The notes under the pieces: model-generated
What the model saw: the letters and a program-made list of their open reading frames with translations, nothing else
Databases searched by the model: none
Told to the model about the DNA's origin: nothing
Origin: Streptococcus sp. DD12
GTDB lineage: Bacteria; Bacillota; Bacilli; Lactobacillales; Streptococcaceae
Direction of reading: 5' to 3'
Assembly: GCF_001578885.1 (NCBI RefSeq)
Contig: NZ_KQ969495.1
Span: 281,532-345,531 of the forward strand
DNA length: 64,000 bases
Made by a program: the position numbers and the translations under genes
In this document: piece by piece, positions 53,759 through 63,763 of the stretch
Position numbering within the stretch: the stretch's first letter is position 1
Layout of the letters: every line of letters starts with the position of its first letter

Positions 53759-54958
53759 ATGAATGAATTTGAAGATTTGCTAAACAGTGTTGCTGAAGTG
53801 AATCAAGGCGATATCGTTACCGCTGAAGTTTTAGCTGTAGAAAGCGACCAAGCGAACGTTATCATCTCTGGTACAGGCGTTGAAGGCGTATTGACGCTTC
53901 GTGAATTGACCAACGACCGCAATGCAGATATCAACGATTTGGTAAAAGTTGGCGACAGCTTGGAATTACTCGTTGTTAAACAATTAGTTGGTAAAGATAC
54001 TGACACTGTTTCTTATCTGGTTTCTAAAAAACGTTTGGAAGCACGCAAAGCTTGGGATAAATTAGTCGGTCGCGAAGGCGAAGTTGTTACTGTTAAAGTA
54101 ACACGCGCTGTCAAAGGTGGCTTGTCTGTTGATTTCGAAGGTCTTCGTGGTTTCATTCCAGCATCAATGATCGATACACGTTTCGTACGTAACACTGAAC
54201 GTTTCGTTGGTCAAGATGTTGAAGCTAAAATCAAAGAAGTTGATCCAGCTGAGAACCGTTTCATCTTGTCACGTCGTGACGTTGTTGAAGAGCAAGCAGC
54301 AGAAGCTCGTAAAGAAATCTTCTCTAAATTGGCTGTTGGTGAAGTTGTTACTGGTACAGTAGCTCGCTTGACAAACTTTGGTGCCTTCGTAGACCTTGGT
54401 GGTGTTGATGGGTTGGTTCACGTGACAGAATTGTCACACGATCACAACGTTAGCCCTAAATCAGTGGTTTCAGTTGGTGAAGAAATCGAAGTTAAGGTTC
54501 TTGATTTGGATGAAGAATCAGGACGTATCTCCTTGTCATTGAAAGCAACAACCCCTGGACCTTGGGATGGCGTTGCTCAAAAATTGGCTGCAGGTGATGT
54601 TATCGACGGTAAAGTGAAACGCTTGACTGATTTCGGTGCTTTCGTTGAAGTGCTTCCTGGAATCGATGGATTGGTTCACATTTCTCAAATCTCACACAAA
54701 CGTATTGAGCATCCTAAAGATGTCTTGTCTGTAGGTCAAGAAGTTCAAGTTAAAGTATTGAGCGTCGATGCTGAAAACGAACGTGTTTCATTGTCTATCA
54801 AAGCTTTGGAAGAACGTCCAGAAGGTGTTGAAGAACAAAAATCTGAACGTCGTCAATCACGTCCACGTCGTCAAAAACGTCAACAACGTGACTATGAATT
54901 ACCAGAAACACAAACTGGTTTCTCTATGGCTGACTTGTTCGGTGATATCGAGTTATAA
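53759..54958 (+). CDS. rpsA: 30S ribosomal protein bS1 (short Firmicutes form)
   Basis: 399 residues with four S1 OB-fold repeats at about 14-90, 104-175, 190-262 and 277-350 (for example [17 protein letters not shown] and [18 protein letters not shown]) and an Arg/Gln-rich tail. Low-GC Gram-positive S1 proteins have four domains instead of six and help bind mRNA on the ribosome. GGAGG lies 10 nt before the ATG. Single gene with strong terminator; leader of about 60 nt has no recognised element. Confidence 0.94.
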   Translation: MNEFEDLLNSVAEVNQGDIVTAEVLAVESDQANVIISGTGVEGVLTLRELTNDRNADINDLVKVGDSLELLVVKQLVGKDTDTVSYLVSKKRLEARKAWDKLVGREGEVVTVKVTRAVKGGLSVDFEGLRGFIPASMIDTRFVRNTERFVGQDVEAKIKEVDPAENRFILSRRDVVEEQAAEARKEIFSKLAVGEVVTGTVARLTNFGAFVDLGGVDGLVHVTELSHDHNVSPKSVVSVGEEIEVKVLDLDEESGRISLSLKATTPGPWDGVAQKLAAGDVIDGKVKRLTDFGAFVEVLPGIDGLVHISQISHKRIEHPKDVLSVGQEVQVKVLSVDAENERVSLSIKALEERPEGVEEQKSERRQSRPRRQKRQQRDYELPETQTGFSMADLFGDIEL

Positions 54959-54965
54959 TAATTTG

Positions 54966-54993
54966 AAAAAGAGCTTAATTAGCTCTTTTTTTT
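54966..54993 (+). terminator. rpsA terminator
   Basis: AAAAAGAGCT (54966-54975) / AGCTCTTTTT (54981-54990), TAATT loop, T-run. Confidence 0.88.
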
Positions 54994-55005
54994 GTCGCTT
55001 TTTTA

Positions 55006-55014
55006 TGATATACT
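55006..55014 (+). promoter_or_regulatory. tRNA-Arg extended -10
   Basis: TGATATACT: TATACT 55009-55014. 10 bp upstream of the tRNA 5' end. No clear -35. Confidence 0.6.
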
Positions 55015-55024
55015 AGTTGAGTAA

Positions 55025-55096
55025 CCGTCCTTAGTGTAATGGATATCACGTAAGATTCCGGTTCTTGAGATGGGGGTTCGATTCCCTCAGGACGGA
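55025..55096 (+). tRNA. tRNA-Arg (anticodon CCG)
   Basis: 72 nt. Acceptor CCGTCCT/AGGACGG, anticodon stem TAAGA/TCTTG with loop TTCCGGT, anticodon CCG at 55058-55060, T-loop TTCGATT, discriminator A. Reads the rare CGG codon. Confidence 0.92.
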
Positions 55097-55101
55097 CTAG
55101 T

Positions 55102-55126
55102 GTCACCTTTAGGGGTGGCTTTTTTT
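55102..55126 (+). terminator. tRNA-Arg terminator
   Basis: GTCACC (55102-55107) / GGTGGC (55114-55119), one G-T pair, then T-run. Confidence 0.75.
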
Positions 55127-55134
55127 CTTGTCCT

Positions 55135-55200
55135 TATAGTTTTTCCTTATCAAGTGATAGGAAATCTTAATAGGTCTTTAGACCTTAAACATGGTAAAAT
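55135..55200 (+). promoter_or_regulatory. mmuP regulatory region
   Basis: TATAGTTT at 55135-55142 equals the left half of the streptococcal MET-box (MtaR). A palindrome AGGTCTTTAGACCT (55172-55185) lies just before the extended -10 TGGTAAAAT (TAAAAT 55195-55200). Confidence 0.4.
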
Positions 55201-55218
55201 AGGATAAAGGAGATTTTT

Positions 55219-56595
55219 ATGTCAGAAAAAATTGAAACAACTGATGGACAGTTTCATCGCAAGATGACGAGTCGTCATTTATTTATGCTGTCTTTAGGTG
55301 GTGTTATTGGAACGGGGCTATTTTTGAGTTCGGGTTATACGATTGCTCAAGCCGGTCCACTAGGTGCAGTCATTTCTTACTTGATTGGAGCGGTAGTGGT
55401 CTATCTGGTTATGCTGTCTTTGGGAGAACTGGCTGTGGCCATGCCCGTAACTGGCTCGTTTCATACCTATGCTACTCGCTTTATTAGTCCAGGGACTGGT
55501 TTTACGATTGCTTGGCTCTACTGGATTTGTTGGACTGTTGCTTTAGGGACGGAGTTTCTAGGAGCAGCCATGCTGATGCAACGCTGGTTTCCACAAGTAC
55601 CGGCCTGGTTATTTGCAACCTTATTTGCTCTTTTAATCTTTGGCTTGAATGTTTTAAGTGTACGACTTTTTGCTGAGGCTGAAAGCTTCTTCTCTAGTAT
55701 CAAGGTTATTGCCATTATCGTCTTTATTGTACTTGGACTTGGTGCTATGTTTGGTCTGGTTTCTTATGAGGGCGGGCATCGTCCCATTCTTTTTGAAAAT
55801 TTAGTGGCTAATGGGGCTTTTCCTAATGGTCTTGTAGCTGTTGTTTCAGTCATGTTGGCTGTTAACTATGCTTTTTCAGGAACCGAATTGATTGGGATTG
55901 CTGCTGGTGAAACAGAACATCCGGAAGTAGCTGTTCCCAGGGCTATCAAAACCACCATTGGACGTTTGGTTATTTTCTTCGTTTTAACGATTGTTGTATT
56001 GGCCTCACTCCTCCCCATGAAAGAGGCTGGGGTATCTCAGGCACCTTTTGTTGATGTATTTGATAAAATGGGCATTCCTTACGCAGCAGACATCATGAAT
56101 TTTGTTATTTTAACAGCCATTTTGTCGGCAGGAAATTCAGGACTTTACGCTTCTAGTCGGATGTTATGGTCTTTAGCCAATGAGGGCATGTTGGACAAAC
56201 GTGTGGTAAAAATCAACAAACATGGGGTTCCATTCCGTGCCTTGATTTTGTCTATGGTTGGTGCTGTTTTAGCTTTGTTTTCAAGTATCTACGCAGCTGA
56301 TACGGTTTATCTCGCTTTGGTTTCCATTGCTGGTTTTGCCGTGGTAGTGGTCTGGTTGAGTATCCCGATTGCACAGATTAGATTTCGCAAGCAATGGCTT
56401 AAAACACATACAGAAGATGACCTATCTTATAAAACACCCTTAACCCCAATTTTGCCTTGGATTACCGTTATTTTACTGGTTATTTCAATCATTGGGATTG
56501 CTTGGGATGCTTCTCAAAGGGCTGGTCTATACTTTGGTGTGCCTTTTATTGGTCTATGTTATCTCTATTATTACTTACGTCATAGGAGTTGGTAA
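55219..56595 (+). CDS. mmuP: amino acid permease, probable S-methylmethionine transporter
   Basis: 458 residues, twelve membrane helices, APC superfamily amino-acid permease ([27 protein letters not shown] start, here [19 protein letters not shown]; helix 6-7 region [19 protein letters not shown]). It is assigned to S-methylmethionine uptake because it is coupled to mmuM: the stop and next ATG share one base (TAATG). The family alone would only say cationic/neutral amino acid import. Confidence 0.85.
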   Translation: MSEKIETTDGQFHRKMTSRHLFMLSLGGVIGTGLFLSSGYTIAQAGPLGAVISYLIGAVVVYLVMLSLGELAVAMPVTGSFHTYATRFISPGTGFTIAWLYWICWTVALGTEFLGAAMLMQRWFPQVPAWLFATLFALLIFGLNVLSVRLFAEAESFFSSIKVIAIIVFIVLGLGAMFGLVSYEGGHRPILFENLVANGAFPNGLVAVVSVMLAVNYAFSGTELIGIAAGETEHPEVAVPRAIKTTIGRLVIFFVLTIVVLASLLPMKEAGVSQAPFVDVFDKMGIPYAADIMNFVILTAILSAGNSGLYASSRMLWSLANEGMLDKRVVKINKHGVPFRALILSMVGAVLALFSSIYAADTVYLALVSIAGFAVVVVWLSIPIAQIRFRKQWLKTHTEDDLSYKTPLTPILPWITVILLVISIIGIAWDASQRAGLYFGVPFIGLCYLYYYLRHRSW

Positions 56596-57566
56596 TGAAT
56601 CGATTTGAATCAGTTTTAAAAGAGGGGCGCCCTTTGATTTTACATGGCGCTCTGGGAACAGAGCTAGAAGCTCGAGGCTATGATGTATCTGGTAGCCTTT
56701 GGTCTGCGCAATACATCAGTAAACAACCGGATGTCATTCGTCAGATACATGAGGATTACATTCTGGCAGGGGCTGATGTGGTGACAACTTCGTCTTATCA
56801 GGCGAGTCTACAGGGCTTACTTGATGCGGGACAGTCTGAAGAAGAAGCGCAAGCGACCATACGTAAGAGTGTCCAATTAGCTAAGGAAGCCATTGACCGA
56901 GTTTGGCAATACCTGCCTGAAAGTCAAAAAACATCACGAATTTTGCCTCTAATCAGCGGCGATGTCGGCCCCTACGCTGCTTATTTGGCTGACGGGTCAG
57001 AATACACAGGCGCCTATGACTTGTCGGCTACCGATTTTAAGGATTTTCACCGGCCACGCATTACTTGGCTTTTGGAGGAAGGGGTAGATTTGTTGGCCTT
57101 GGAGACCATGCCAAATCTGGCTGAAATCAAGGCTTTAAGTGACTTACTAGAGCAAGAATTTCCAGAAAGTCGCGCCTATCTTTCGGTCACTACCCAAGAT
57201 GGTTTTCATCTTAGTGATGGTCATGAATTGGCAGAAGTTGCTCAGCTTGTTGAAGATTCACAGCAAATTCTTGCACTTGGGATAAATTGTTCGCAACCTG
57301 ACCATTTGTCTAATGGATTGGAGCAATTAGCACAGTCCAGCTCAAAACCTTTAGTTGCCTATCCAAATTCTGGTGAGTCATACGATGGTGCGACACAGTC
57401 TTGGCAGAAGGGGCATTTGTCATCGGTGACTCTGGCTCAGCAGGTGACTGATTGGCAGGCTAATGGTGCTCAAATTGTCGGAGGTTGCTGCCGTACGCGT
57501 CCAGCTGATATCGCTGCCTTAAGTGAAAAACTGAGCGGTCAATTAAAGACTTTTTCGGGAAAATAA
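56595..57566 (+). CDS. mmuM: homocysteine S-methyltransferase
   Basis: Zinc enzyme that makes methionine from homocysteine with S-methylmethionine (or SAM). 323 residues. Zinc cysteines: GINCSQP and VGGCCRTRP. N-terminal LHGALGTELEARG is the family start. ATG 56595 with AGGAG (56584-56588) is preferred over the in-frame TTG two codons earlier. With mmuP it forms a two-gene methionine salvage operon. Confidence 0.93.
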   Translation: MNRFESVLKEGRPLILHGALGTELEARGYDVSGSLWSAQYISKQPDVIRQIHEDYILAGADVVTTSSYQASLQGLLDAGQSEEEAQATIRKSVQLAKEAIDRVWQYLPESQKTSRILPLISGDVGPYAAYLADGSEYTGAYDLSATDFKDFHRPRITWLLEEGVDLLALETMPNLAEIKALSDLLEQEFPESRAYLSVTTQDGFHLSDGHELAEVAQLVEDSQQILALGINCSQPDHLSNGLEQLAQSSSKPLVAYPNSGESYDGATQSWQKGHLSSVTLAQQVTDWQANGAQIVGGCCRTRPADIAALSEKLSGQLKTFSGK

Positions 57567-57573
57567 GTCGCAA

Positions 57574-57605
57574 AAATAGCCTAAGATTACTATCTTAGGC
57601 TATTT
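57574..57605. terminator. bidirectional terminator mmuM / mvaA
   Basis: AAATAGCCTAAGAT (57574-57587) / ATCTTAGGCTATTT (57592-57605), TACT loop. The mvaA stop codon lies in the right arm. Confidence 0.88.
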
Positions 57606-58883
57606 GTTATGTGCTTTTCGCTTTTGCTTAAGTAATGCTTGTGCCAATGCCAAGTTGGCGGGTTGATGGGCCTTGAGGGAAGAAACTAAATCATCGACCT
57701 CATGCTCCTTTGCGCCTGCTAAGAGTGCCAAGGAGCGCAGTTGTAAGTTCATGTGTCCTTTTTGAATACCGTCAGTCACCAAGGCCTTCATCGCAGCAAA
57801 GTTTTGAGCCAAGCAAAGACTGGCAGCGACGGCCATTAGTTCTTTTGCCGTGGGTTGGCCTAAAAGTGTGTGAGCGGCAGTCACTGTCGGGTTAAGTCCA
57901 ATTGACCCGCCTTTCGTTGCAAGGGGGAGAGGAAGCGTAATGTGCCCGATGAGTTTTTGCTTGGTCTTGTGGTTACGCCATTGTGTTAAACCACGGTAAC
58001 TGCCGGATTGGCTGGCATAGGCATGCGCACCTGCTTCGATAGCTCGCCAATCATTGCCTGTTGCAAGCAAAAGGGCATCAAGTCCATTAAAGATTCCTTT
58101 GTTATGGGTAACGGCACGGTAAGGGTCAATTTGCGCCAGCTGACTGGCTTGACAGATACGGTTTGCCATGGCCTCTGCCTCTTGCGTGTTACGACTGAGA
58201 AAACGCCAATCGAGTTCGATAGTTGCTGTCACCAAGCTCTCTAAGGCGTAGTTTGACAGAATGGCCATGAGGGACTTATAGCCAGTCAGAGATTCAACTT
58301 GAGGCGTGAGTGCCTCAAGCATCGTATTGAGCATATTGGCCCCCATAGCCTCTTGCGTATCAACATAGAGGTAGAGAGAGACAAATCCCTCGCCGAGTGA
58401 TTTGACGGTAATGGCTCTTGCCCCTCCCCCACGTTTGACAATAGAAGGGTAAGCAGCATTAGCCAAAGTGAGGAGTTCCTCTTGGTGGTCTTCTAAGATG
58501 GCGACGACTGTTTGAGGTTCCTTCACGTCTGTCAAGGTGATGTGCCCCAGCATGAGGCGGTTGTGGATGTTTGTGTGGCAGCCACCAGAACGGTTGAATA
58601 AGGAAGCGGCATAGGTGGCTGCTGCGACAACAGAGGGTTCCTCAATGGCCATCGGGACAGTATAGGTCCTCCCGTCAACCAATAGTTCAGGTAGGATAGC
58701 AAAAGGTAGCGCTAGTGTCCCTAGGACGTTCTCACTCATTTGATTGGCTGTTGAAACGGGTAGGGTCTGGTTTTGCGCTAAATCCTCCCATTCTTTTGGA
58801 GATAGCAGGCCTAATTGGTGGATGAGTGCTAAGCGTTCTTCTAAGCTCTTTTTTGCAAAACGTTTCCAAGGAGATTTAGCCAT
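57600..58883 (-). CDS. mvaA: hydroxymethylglutaryl-CoA reductase (class II)
   Basis: Reduces HMG-CoA to mevalonate for isoprenoid (undecaprenyl) synthesis. 427 residues, class II bacterial form. Active-site segments: ENVLGTLALPFA, EEPSVVAAA (catalytic Glu), THNKGIFNG (Lys) and TGNDWRA (Asp), GGSIGLNPT. Its start overlaps the end of mvaS by 8 nt on the minus strand, so the two enzymes are made together. Confidence 0.94.
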   Translation of the reverse strand: MAKSPWKRFAKKSLEERLALIHQLGLLSPKEWEDLAQNQTLPVSTANQMSENVLGTLALPFAILPELLVDGRTYTVPMAIEEPSVVAAATYAASLFNRSGGCHTNIHNRLMLGHITLTDVKEPQTVVAILEDHQEELLTLANAAYPSIVKRGGGARAITVKSLGEGFVSLYLYVDTQEAMGANMLNTMLEALTPQVESLTGYKSLMAILSNYALESLVTATIELDWRFLSRNTQEAEAMANRICQASQLAQIDPYRAVTHNKGIFNGLDALLLATGNDWRAIEAGAHAYASQSGSYRGLTQWRNHKTKQKLIGHITLPLPLATKGGSIGLNPTVTAAHTLLGQPTAKELMAVAASLCLAQNFAAMKALVTDGIQKGHMNLQLRSLALLAGAKEHEVDDLVSSLKAHQPANLALAQALLKQKRKAHNK

Positions 58884-60060
58884 GAGGGGTGTCCTCGCTA
58901 AGACCGTAGATGCGTTCGTGCTGGGAAATTTCTTTTAGCGTAAAAGGTCCAGTTTTATAGGTAGCTAAGCTGGCATTTCCCTCTGCATCGTAGGAGATAT
59001 CTTCAAAGAAAAGGGCTTCGTAATCAGCGACAGACAGTTGGTGGCGTTGCGTCAGCAGGGCCTCTCTGTCTGTGCTTAAGAAGTTTCTAAAACCGTCCTG
59101 TAGGGTCATGGAAAACATTTCTGAGACAGCGCCACTCCCGTAGCTGTAGCAGAGAATGCGATCGCCTGCAGCCAAATCTTTGGCCTGCTCTAGGAGGGAT
59201 AAAAGCCCGAGATAGAGGGAACCTGTATAGATGTTACCCACCTTTTGGCTGTAGCGAATGCTGTCGTCGAAGTGCTTTTGTAGTCGCTGGCTGACTTGGG
59301 CAGACGTTTCTTTTGTGATGAGTTTTTTCAGGCCTTTAAGGGCCAATTTTGGGTAAGGCAAGTGAAAGCAAACCGCAGCAAACTGATCTAAAGGGCTGCC
59401 ACCTTGTTCTTGGAAAATACGCCAAGTGGCTTTTAGGCTGTCCAAATACTGCTTGGTGGAATACATGCCTTGAACAAAGGGGGTCTGGCTATAGTTGGGA
59501 CGCCAAAAATCATTGATGCTCCGTGTCTGATAAGCGTTGTCATCTGAAAAGGCCAGTAACCGTGGCTCTTGACTGACTAAAAGGGCAATGCTACCGGCAC
59601 CCTGGGTGGGTTCTCCTGAACTTCCAATGCCGTATTTGGCGATGTCACTGGCAATCACCAGGGCTTTTTTGTCAGGATGGGCTTGAACATGAAGTTTGGC
59701 ATAATCCAATGCAGCTGTCGCCGCATAGCAAGCTTCTTTCATTTCGATAGCTCTGACGTTTTCTTTCAGACCAAGCAGTTGGTGTACCCAAATAGCAGCA
59801 GCTTTACTCTGGTCAACGCTGGATTCGGTGGCGACAATAACGAGGTCAATAGCTTCTTTGTCGTCAGGTGTTAGAATACTTTGTGCGGCATCACAAGCTA
59901 GCGTTACAATATCCTCGGTAACTGGTGCGATGCTGATTGCATCAAGCAGGAGCCCTTGAGCATATTTTTGCGGGTCCTCACCTCTAGCCTGAGCCAAGTC
60001 CGCCATCGCCAGCTGGTATTGGCTTGTCGCAAAACCAATTTTGTCAATTCCAACAGTCAT
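58876..60060 (-). CDS. mvaS: hydroxymethylglutaryl-CoA synthase
   Basis: Condenses acetyl-CoA and acetoacetyl-CoA, the first committed mevalonate step. 394 residues. Catalytic E79 (VATESSVDQSK), C111 (KEACYAATAAL) and H233 (CFHLPYPK) agree with positions known in the Staphylococcus aureus enzyme. First gene of mvaS-mvaA; divergent from thyA. Extended -10 on the minus strand TGATAGAAT (TAGAAT 60100-60095). Confidence 0.95.
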   Translation of the reverse strand: MTVGIDKIGFATSQYQLAMADLAQARGEDPQKYAQGLLLDAISIAPVTEDIVTLACDAAQSILTPDDKEAIDLVIVATESSVDQSKAAAIWVHQLLGLKENVRAIEMKEACYAATAALDYAKLHVQAHPDKKALVIASDIAKYGIGSSGEPTQGAGSIALLVSQEPRLLAFSDDNAYQTRSINDFWRPNYSQTPFVQGMYSTKQYLDSLKATWRIFQEQGGSPLDQFAAVCFHLPYPKLALKGLKKLITKETSAQVSQRLQKHFDDSIRYSQKVGNIYTGSLYLGLLSLLEQAKDLAAGDRILCYSYGSGAVSEMFSMTLQDGFRNFLSTDREALLTQRHQLSVADYEALFFEDISYDAEGNASLATYKTGPFTLKEISQHERIYGLSEDTPHG

Positions 60061-60186
60061 GATAATGTCCTTTTTAAAATGTAATTCTTTAGAAATTCTA
60101 TCATATTTTGCCCAAAAAGGCCCTTGAAAACTTTAGAGGGCAAGAAAGGACAGGGAGTTTAAAATTCGGTATTCTTTTGTGAAATT

Positions 60187-60195
60187 TGCTAAAAT
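60187..60195 (+). promoter_or_regulatory. thyA extended -10
   Basis: TGCTAAAAT: TAAAAT 60190-60195, 26 bp before the ATG. No clear -35. Confidence 0.5.
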
Positions 60196-60220
60196 ATGGA
60201 GTAGAGATTCGGGAGGAAGT

Positions 60221-61060
60221 ATGACAAAAGCAGATACCATTTTCAAAGATAACATTCGTCGCATCTTAGACGAAGGTGTCTTTAGCGAACAGGCCCGGCC
60301 CAAATACAAAAATGGCTTAGTGGCGAATTCTAAGTATATTACAGGCTCCTTTGCTAGCTATGATTTGAGCCAGGGGGAATTCCCTATCACGACCTTGCGC
60401 CCGATTGCGATTAAATCCGCTATTAAAGAGGTGCTTTGGATTTATCAGGACCAAACCAATAGCTTGGATGTGCTTGAAGACAAGTACCAGGTTCACTATT
60501 GGAATGACTGGGAAGTGGCTGGCACTAGAACGATTGGGGAACGCTATGGGGCTATTGTGAAACGGCATGATATCATGAACAAGATTCTCAAACAGCTGTC
60601 GGAAAACCCTTGGAACCGCCGGAATGTGATTTCTTTATGGGATTATGAAGCCTTTGAAGAGAGTCCTGGGCTCTTGCCTTGTGCCTTTCAAACCATGTTT
60701 GATGTGCGCCGTGTGGACGGAGACATTTATTTGGATGCGACCTTGACGCAACGGTCCAATGACATGCTGGTAGCCCACCACATTAACGCGATGCAGTATG
60801 TGGCCTTGCAGATGATGGTCGCTAAGCACTTTGGCTGGAAAGTTGGAAAATTTTTCTATTTTGTCAACAACCTTCATATTTATGACAATCAATTTGAACA
60901 GGCACAGGAATTGCTAGCGCGTGAACCATCGGACTGTCAGCCCAAACTCATCCTTGATGTTCCAGACGGGACAAACTTTTATGATATTCGGGCCGAAGAT
61001 TTCAAATTAGTCGACTATGACCCTGTTAAACCTCAGCTCAAATTTGATCTGGCAATCTGA
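60221..61060 (+). CDS. thyA: thymidylate synthase
   Basis: Makes dTMP from dUMP with methylene-THF, giving DHF that the next gene product (DHFR) recycles. 279 residues, nucleophile C154 in [10 protein letters not shown], dUMP-binding RSNDM and [17 protein letters not shown] 60221 follows GGGAGGAAG; the open frame upstream to 60179 includes the promoter. Confidence 0.96.
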   Translation: MTKADTIFKDNIRRILDEGVFSEQARPKYKNGLVANSKYITGSFASYDLSQGEFPITTLRPIAIKSAIKEVLWIYQDQTNSLDVLEDKYQVHYWNDWEVAGTRTIGERYGAIVKRHDIMNKILKQLSENPWNRRNVISLWDYEAFEESPGLLPCAFQTMFDVRRVDGDIYLDATLTQRSNDMLVAHHINAMQYVALQMMVAKHFGWKVGKFFYFVNNLHIYDNQFEQAQELLAREPSDCQPKLILDVPDGTNFYDIRAEDFKLVDYDPVKPQLKFDLAI

Positions 61061-61092
61061 GCAGTTTTTTTCAAGTCAAGCAGGCACAATTT

Positions 61093-61101
61093 TGTTACAA
61101 T
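61093..61101 (+). promoter_or_regulatory. dfrA extended -10
   Basis: TGTTACAAT: TACAAT 61096-61101, 27 bp before the ATG; -35 not evident. Confidence 0.5.
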
Positions 61102-61128
61102 GAATATCACGAAGAATGGGGAGTGCAA

Positions 61129-61638
61129 ATGACGAAAAAAATCATTGCTATTTGGGCACAAGATGATCAGGGATTGATTGGGAAAGACGGGCATATGCCC
61201 TGGCACTTGCCAGCAGAACTCAAGCACTTTAAGGAGACGACAACAGGCCATGCTATTTTGATGGGGCGTGTGACCTTTGAGGGGATGAACAAACGTTTGT
61301 TGCCCAACCGTCAGTCCCTCATTCTTACGCACGATACAGACTATCAAGCGCCTGGTGCTTTGGTCTTTCATTCGGTGGCTGAGGTTCTCGCTTGGTTTGA
61401 ACAGCAGGATAAACACCTCTTTATAACAGGTGGGGCAGCAGTTTATCAAGCTTTTGCGGATTACTATGACCAAGCTTATCGGACTCAGGTGCACGGGGCC
61501 TTTGAGGGAGATCGGTATTTTCCCCAGATAGATTGGTCAGGTTTTTCGGAAAAAACCTTATGGCATCATCCATCAGATGCCCAAAACCCCTACGCATTTA
61601 GCGTTTATCAACTGACAAAAGAGAAAAAGGAGGGCTAG
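61129..61638 (+). CDS. dfrA: dihydrofolate reductase
   Basis: Reduces dihydrofolate to THF with NADPH; target of trimethoprim. 169 residues. IIAIWAQDDQGLIGKDGHMPWHLPAELKHFK region with the substrate-binding Glu in LPAELKHF, ILMGRVTFEG and FITGGAAVYQ. ATG 61129 lies 5 nt after GGGGAG; a GTG two codons upstream overlaps that ribosome site. Same strand as thyA, separated by 68 bp with an extended -10. Confidence 0.95.
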   Translation: MTKKIIAIWAQDDQGLIGKDGHMPWHLPAELKHFKETTTGHAILMGRVTFEGMNKRLLPNRQSLILTHDTDYQAPGALVFHSVAEVLAWFEQQDKHLFITGGAAVYQAFADYYDQAYRTQVHGAFEGDRYFPQIDWSGFSEKTLWHHPSDAQNPYAFSVYQLTKEKKEG

Positions 61639-61639
61639 C

Positions 61640-61810
61640 GTGCAGCGGAGTTTATTTGGTGTTTTTACCTTGTGTTTGGGCCTTCTTTGCTTATTAATAG
61701 CTTGGCCTGCCTTTCAAAAAAGACGGTATGGCTTAGGTATTTTTTGCTTGTTAAATGCCTTTACTAACTTGGTAAATACCATTCACGCCTTTTCAGGCAC
61801 CTTATTTTAA
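61640..61810 (+). CDS. small membrane protein between dfrA and clpX
   Basis: 56 residues from GTG 61640 with AAGGAGGG at correct spacing. Two hydrophobic stretches (about 5-24 and 33-52) separated by a basic turn AFQKRRYG, so a hairpin membrane protein. One base after the dfrA stop, hence translationally coupled. No function is known. Other streptococci, as far as I recall, carry a similar small gene at this place. Confidence 0.7.
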   Translation: MQRSLFGVFTLCLGLLCLLIAWPAFQKRRYGLGIFCLLNAFTNLVNTIHAFSGTLF

Positions 61811-61841
61811 CATTAAGATCTCAGAATAAATAGAGGAAATT

Positions 61842-63068
61842 ATGACTGGAAATTCAGATTTTATCGTGCAATGTTCCTTCTGTGGAAAGACACAGGATGA
61901 AGTGAAAAAAATCATTGCCGGAAACAATGTTTACATATGTAATGAGTGTGTTGCCTTGTCGCAAGAAATTATCGATGAGGAATTAACCGAAGAAGTACTT
62001 GCTGATTTGGCAGAAGTGCCAAAACCAAAGGAACTCTTGGACATATTAGACAATTATGTCGTGGGACAAGAACGTGCCAAGCGGGCCTTGGCTGTTGCGG
62101 TCTACAACCACTACAAACGCATTAGTTTCTCAGAAAGTCGTGAAAATAATGATGTTGACCTGCAAAAATCTAATATTTTGATGATTGGCCCAACCGGTTC
62201 CGGAAAGACTTTTTTGGCCCAAACCTTGGCAAAAAGCCTGAATGTGCCTTTCGCCATCGCTGATGCAACGGCCTTAACCGAAGCAGGCTATGTGGGCGAA
62301 GATGTTGAAAATATCTTGCTCAAACTGATTCAAGCAGCCGATTACAATATTGAACGAGCTGAGCGAGGCATTATTTATGTCGATGAGATTGATAAGATTG
62401 CCAAAAAAGGGGAAAATGTCTCCATCACACGGGATGTCTCGGGTGAAGGTGTGCAACAAGCCCTCTTGAAAATCATCGAAGGGACTGTTGCCAGCGTTCC
62501 ACCACAAGGTGGCCGCAAGCACCCTCAGCAAGAAATGATTCAAATTGATACTAAAAATATCCTCTTTATCGTCGGAGGTGCTTTTGATGGCATTGAAGAT
62601 ATTGTCAAACAAAGACTGGGCGAAAAAATTATCGGTTTCGGTCAAAACAACAAGGCACTAGAGGACAAGAGTTCTTATATGCAGGAGATTATCTCAGAGG
62701 ATATCCAGAAATTTGGACTTATTCCTGAATTTATCGGACGTTTGCCGGTTATTACGGCGCTAGAACAGCTGACCGTTGAGGACTTGGTCAATATCTTAAC
62801 CGAACCTCGCAATGCCATTGTCAAGCAATACCAGACCCTCTTGGCCTATGACGGGGTTAGTCTGGAGTTTGATGAAGAGGCTTTAGAAGCTGTAGCCAAA
62901 AAAGCCATCGAACGAAAGACAGGGGCTCGTGGCTTGCGATCTATCATTGAAGAAACCATGATGGATGTTATGTTTGAGGTGCCTAGTCAAGATGATGTGA
63001 CCAAGGTACGCATTACCAAAGAAGCAGTAGAAGGGACTCAAGCGCCTGTGCTTGAGACAGCATCCTAA
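61842..63068 (+). CDS. clpX: ATP-dependent Clp protease ATP-binding subunit ClpX
   Basis: AAA+ unfoldase that feeds proteins to ClpP. 408 residues. Zinc-binding C11-C14-C33-C36, Walker A GPTGSGKT (116-123), Walker [12 protein letters not shown] loop for ClpP docking in KIIGFGQN, sensor GARGLRS. SD AGAGGA. Stop shares a base with the ysxC ATG (TAATG). Confidence 0.97.
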   Translation: MTGNSDFIVQCSFCGKTQDEVKKIIAGNNVYICNECVALSQEIIDEELTEEVLADLAEVPKPKELLDILDNYVVGQERAKRALAVAVYNHYKRISFSESRENNDVDLQKSNILMIGPTGSGKTFLAQTLAKSLNVPFAIADATALTEAGYVGEDVENILLKLIQAADYNIERAERGIIYVDEIDKIAKKGENVSITRDVSGEGVQQALLKIIEGTVASVPPQGGRKHPQQEMIQIDTKNILFIVGGAFDGIEDIVKQRLGEKIIGFGQNNKALEDKSSYMQEIISEDIQKFGLIPEFIGRLPVITALEQLTVEDLVNILTEPRNAIVKQYQTLLAYDGVSLEFDEEALEAVAKKAIERKTGARGLRSIIEETMMDVMFEVPSQDDVTKVRITKEAVEGTQAPVLETAS

Positions 63069-63667
63069 TGACAGAAGTGGCTTATTTAAACACGCACAAT
63101 GCCGACTTGCTTCTGAGCGCCGCTAATCAGAGCCATTACCCACAAGACGATCTTCCAGAAGTTGCTTTGGCAGGTCGCTCAAATGTTGGTAAGTCGAGTT
63201 TTATCAATACCTTATTGGGGCGTAAAAATCTGGCTCGGACATCTAGCAAACCGGGGAAGACCCAGTTGTTGAATTTCTATAATATCGATGATAAGTTACG
63301 GTTTGTCGATGTTCCTGGCTATGGCTATGCGAAAGTGTCGAAAAAGGAAAGAGAACGTTGGGGTAAGATGATTGAGGAATATCTGGTTTCTCGTGACAAT
63401 CTCCGGAGCGTTGTTAGTCTGGTCGATATGCGTCATGAGCCAACGGCTGATGATGTGCAGATGTACCAATTTCTAAAGTACTATGACATCCCAGTGATTT
63501 TGGTGGCAACTAAGGCTGACAAAATCCCCAAAGGGAAATGGAACAAACAAACCAGTTTGATTAAAAAGAAACTAGACTTTGATCCACAAGATGCTTTTAT
63601 TCTCTTTTCTTCTGTTAGCAAGGAAGGTTTTGATGAAGCCTGGGATAGCATTTTAGAAAGTTTGTAA
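63068..63667 (+). CDS. ysxC: ribosome biogenesis GTPase YsxC/EngB
   Basis: 199 residues. G1 GRSNVGKSS (36-44), G3 DVPGYG, G4 TKAD. Needed for late 50S assembly. Coupled to clpX by TAATG overlap, the usual order in streptococci and bacilli. Terminator follows. Confidence 0.95.
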   Translation: MTEVAYLNTHNADLLLSAANQSHYPQDDLPEVALAGRSNVGKSSFINTLLGRKNLARTSSKPGKTQLLNFYNIDDKLRFVDVPGYGYAKVSKKERERWGKMIEEYLVSRDNLRSVVSLVDMRHEPTADDVQMYQFLKYYDIPVILVATKADKIPKGKWNKQTSLIKKKLDFDPQDAFILFSSVSKEGFDEAWDSILESL

Positions 63668-63685
63668 AAAGCTTTTGAGAAAAGC

Positions 63686-63716
63686 AAAGGAGGATCGGTG
63701 AGATCTTCCTTTTTTA
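63686..63716 (+). terminator. clpX-ysxC terminator
   Basis: AAAGGAGGATC / GATCTTCCTTT with one G-T pair, GGTGA loop, T-run. Confidence 0.8.
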
Positions 63717-63763
63717 GAGTAGGTCTCCAATTTGGAAAATGCGTTAGATGAGAAAGGAAATCA

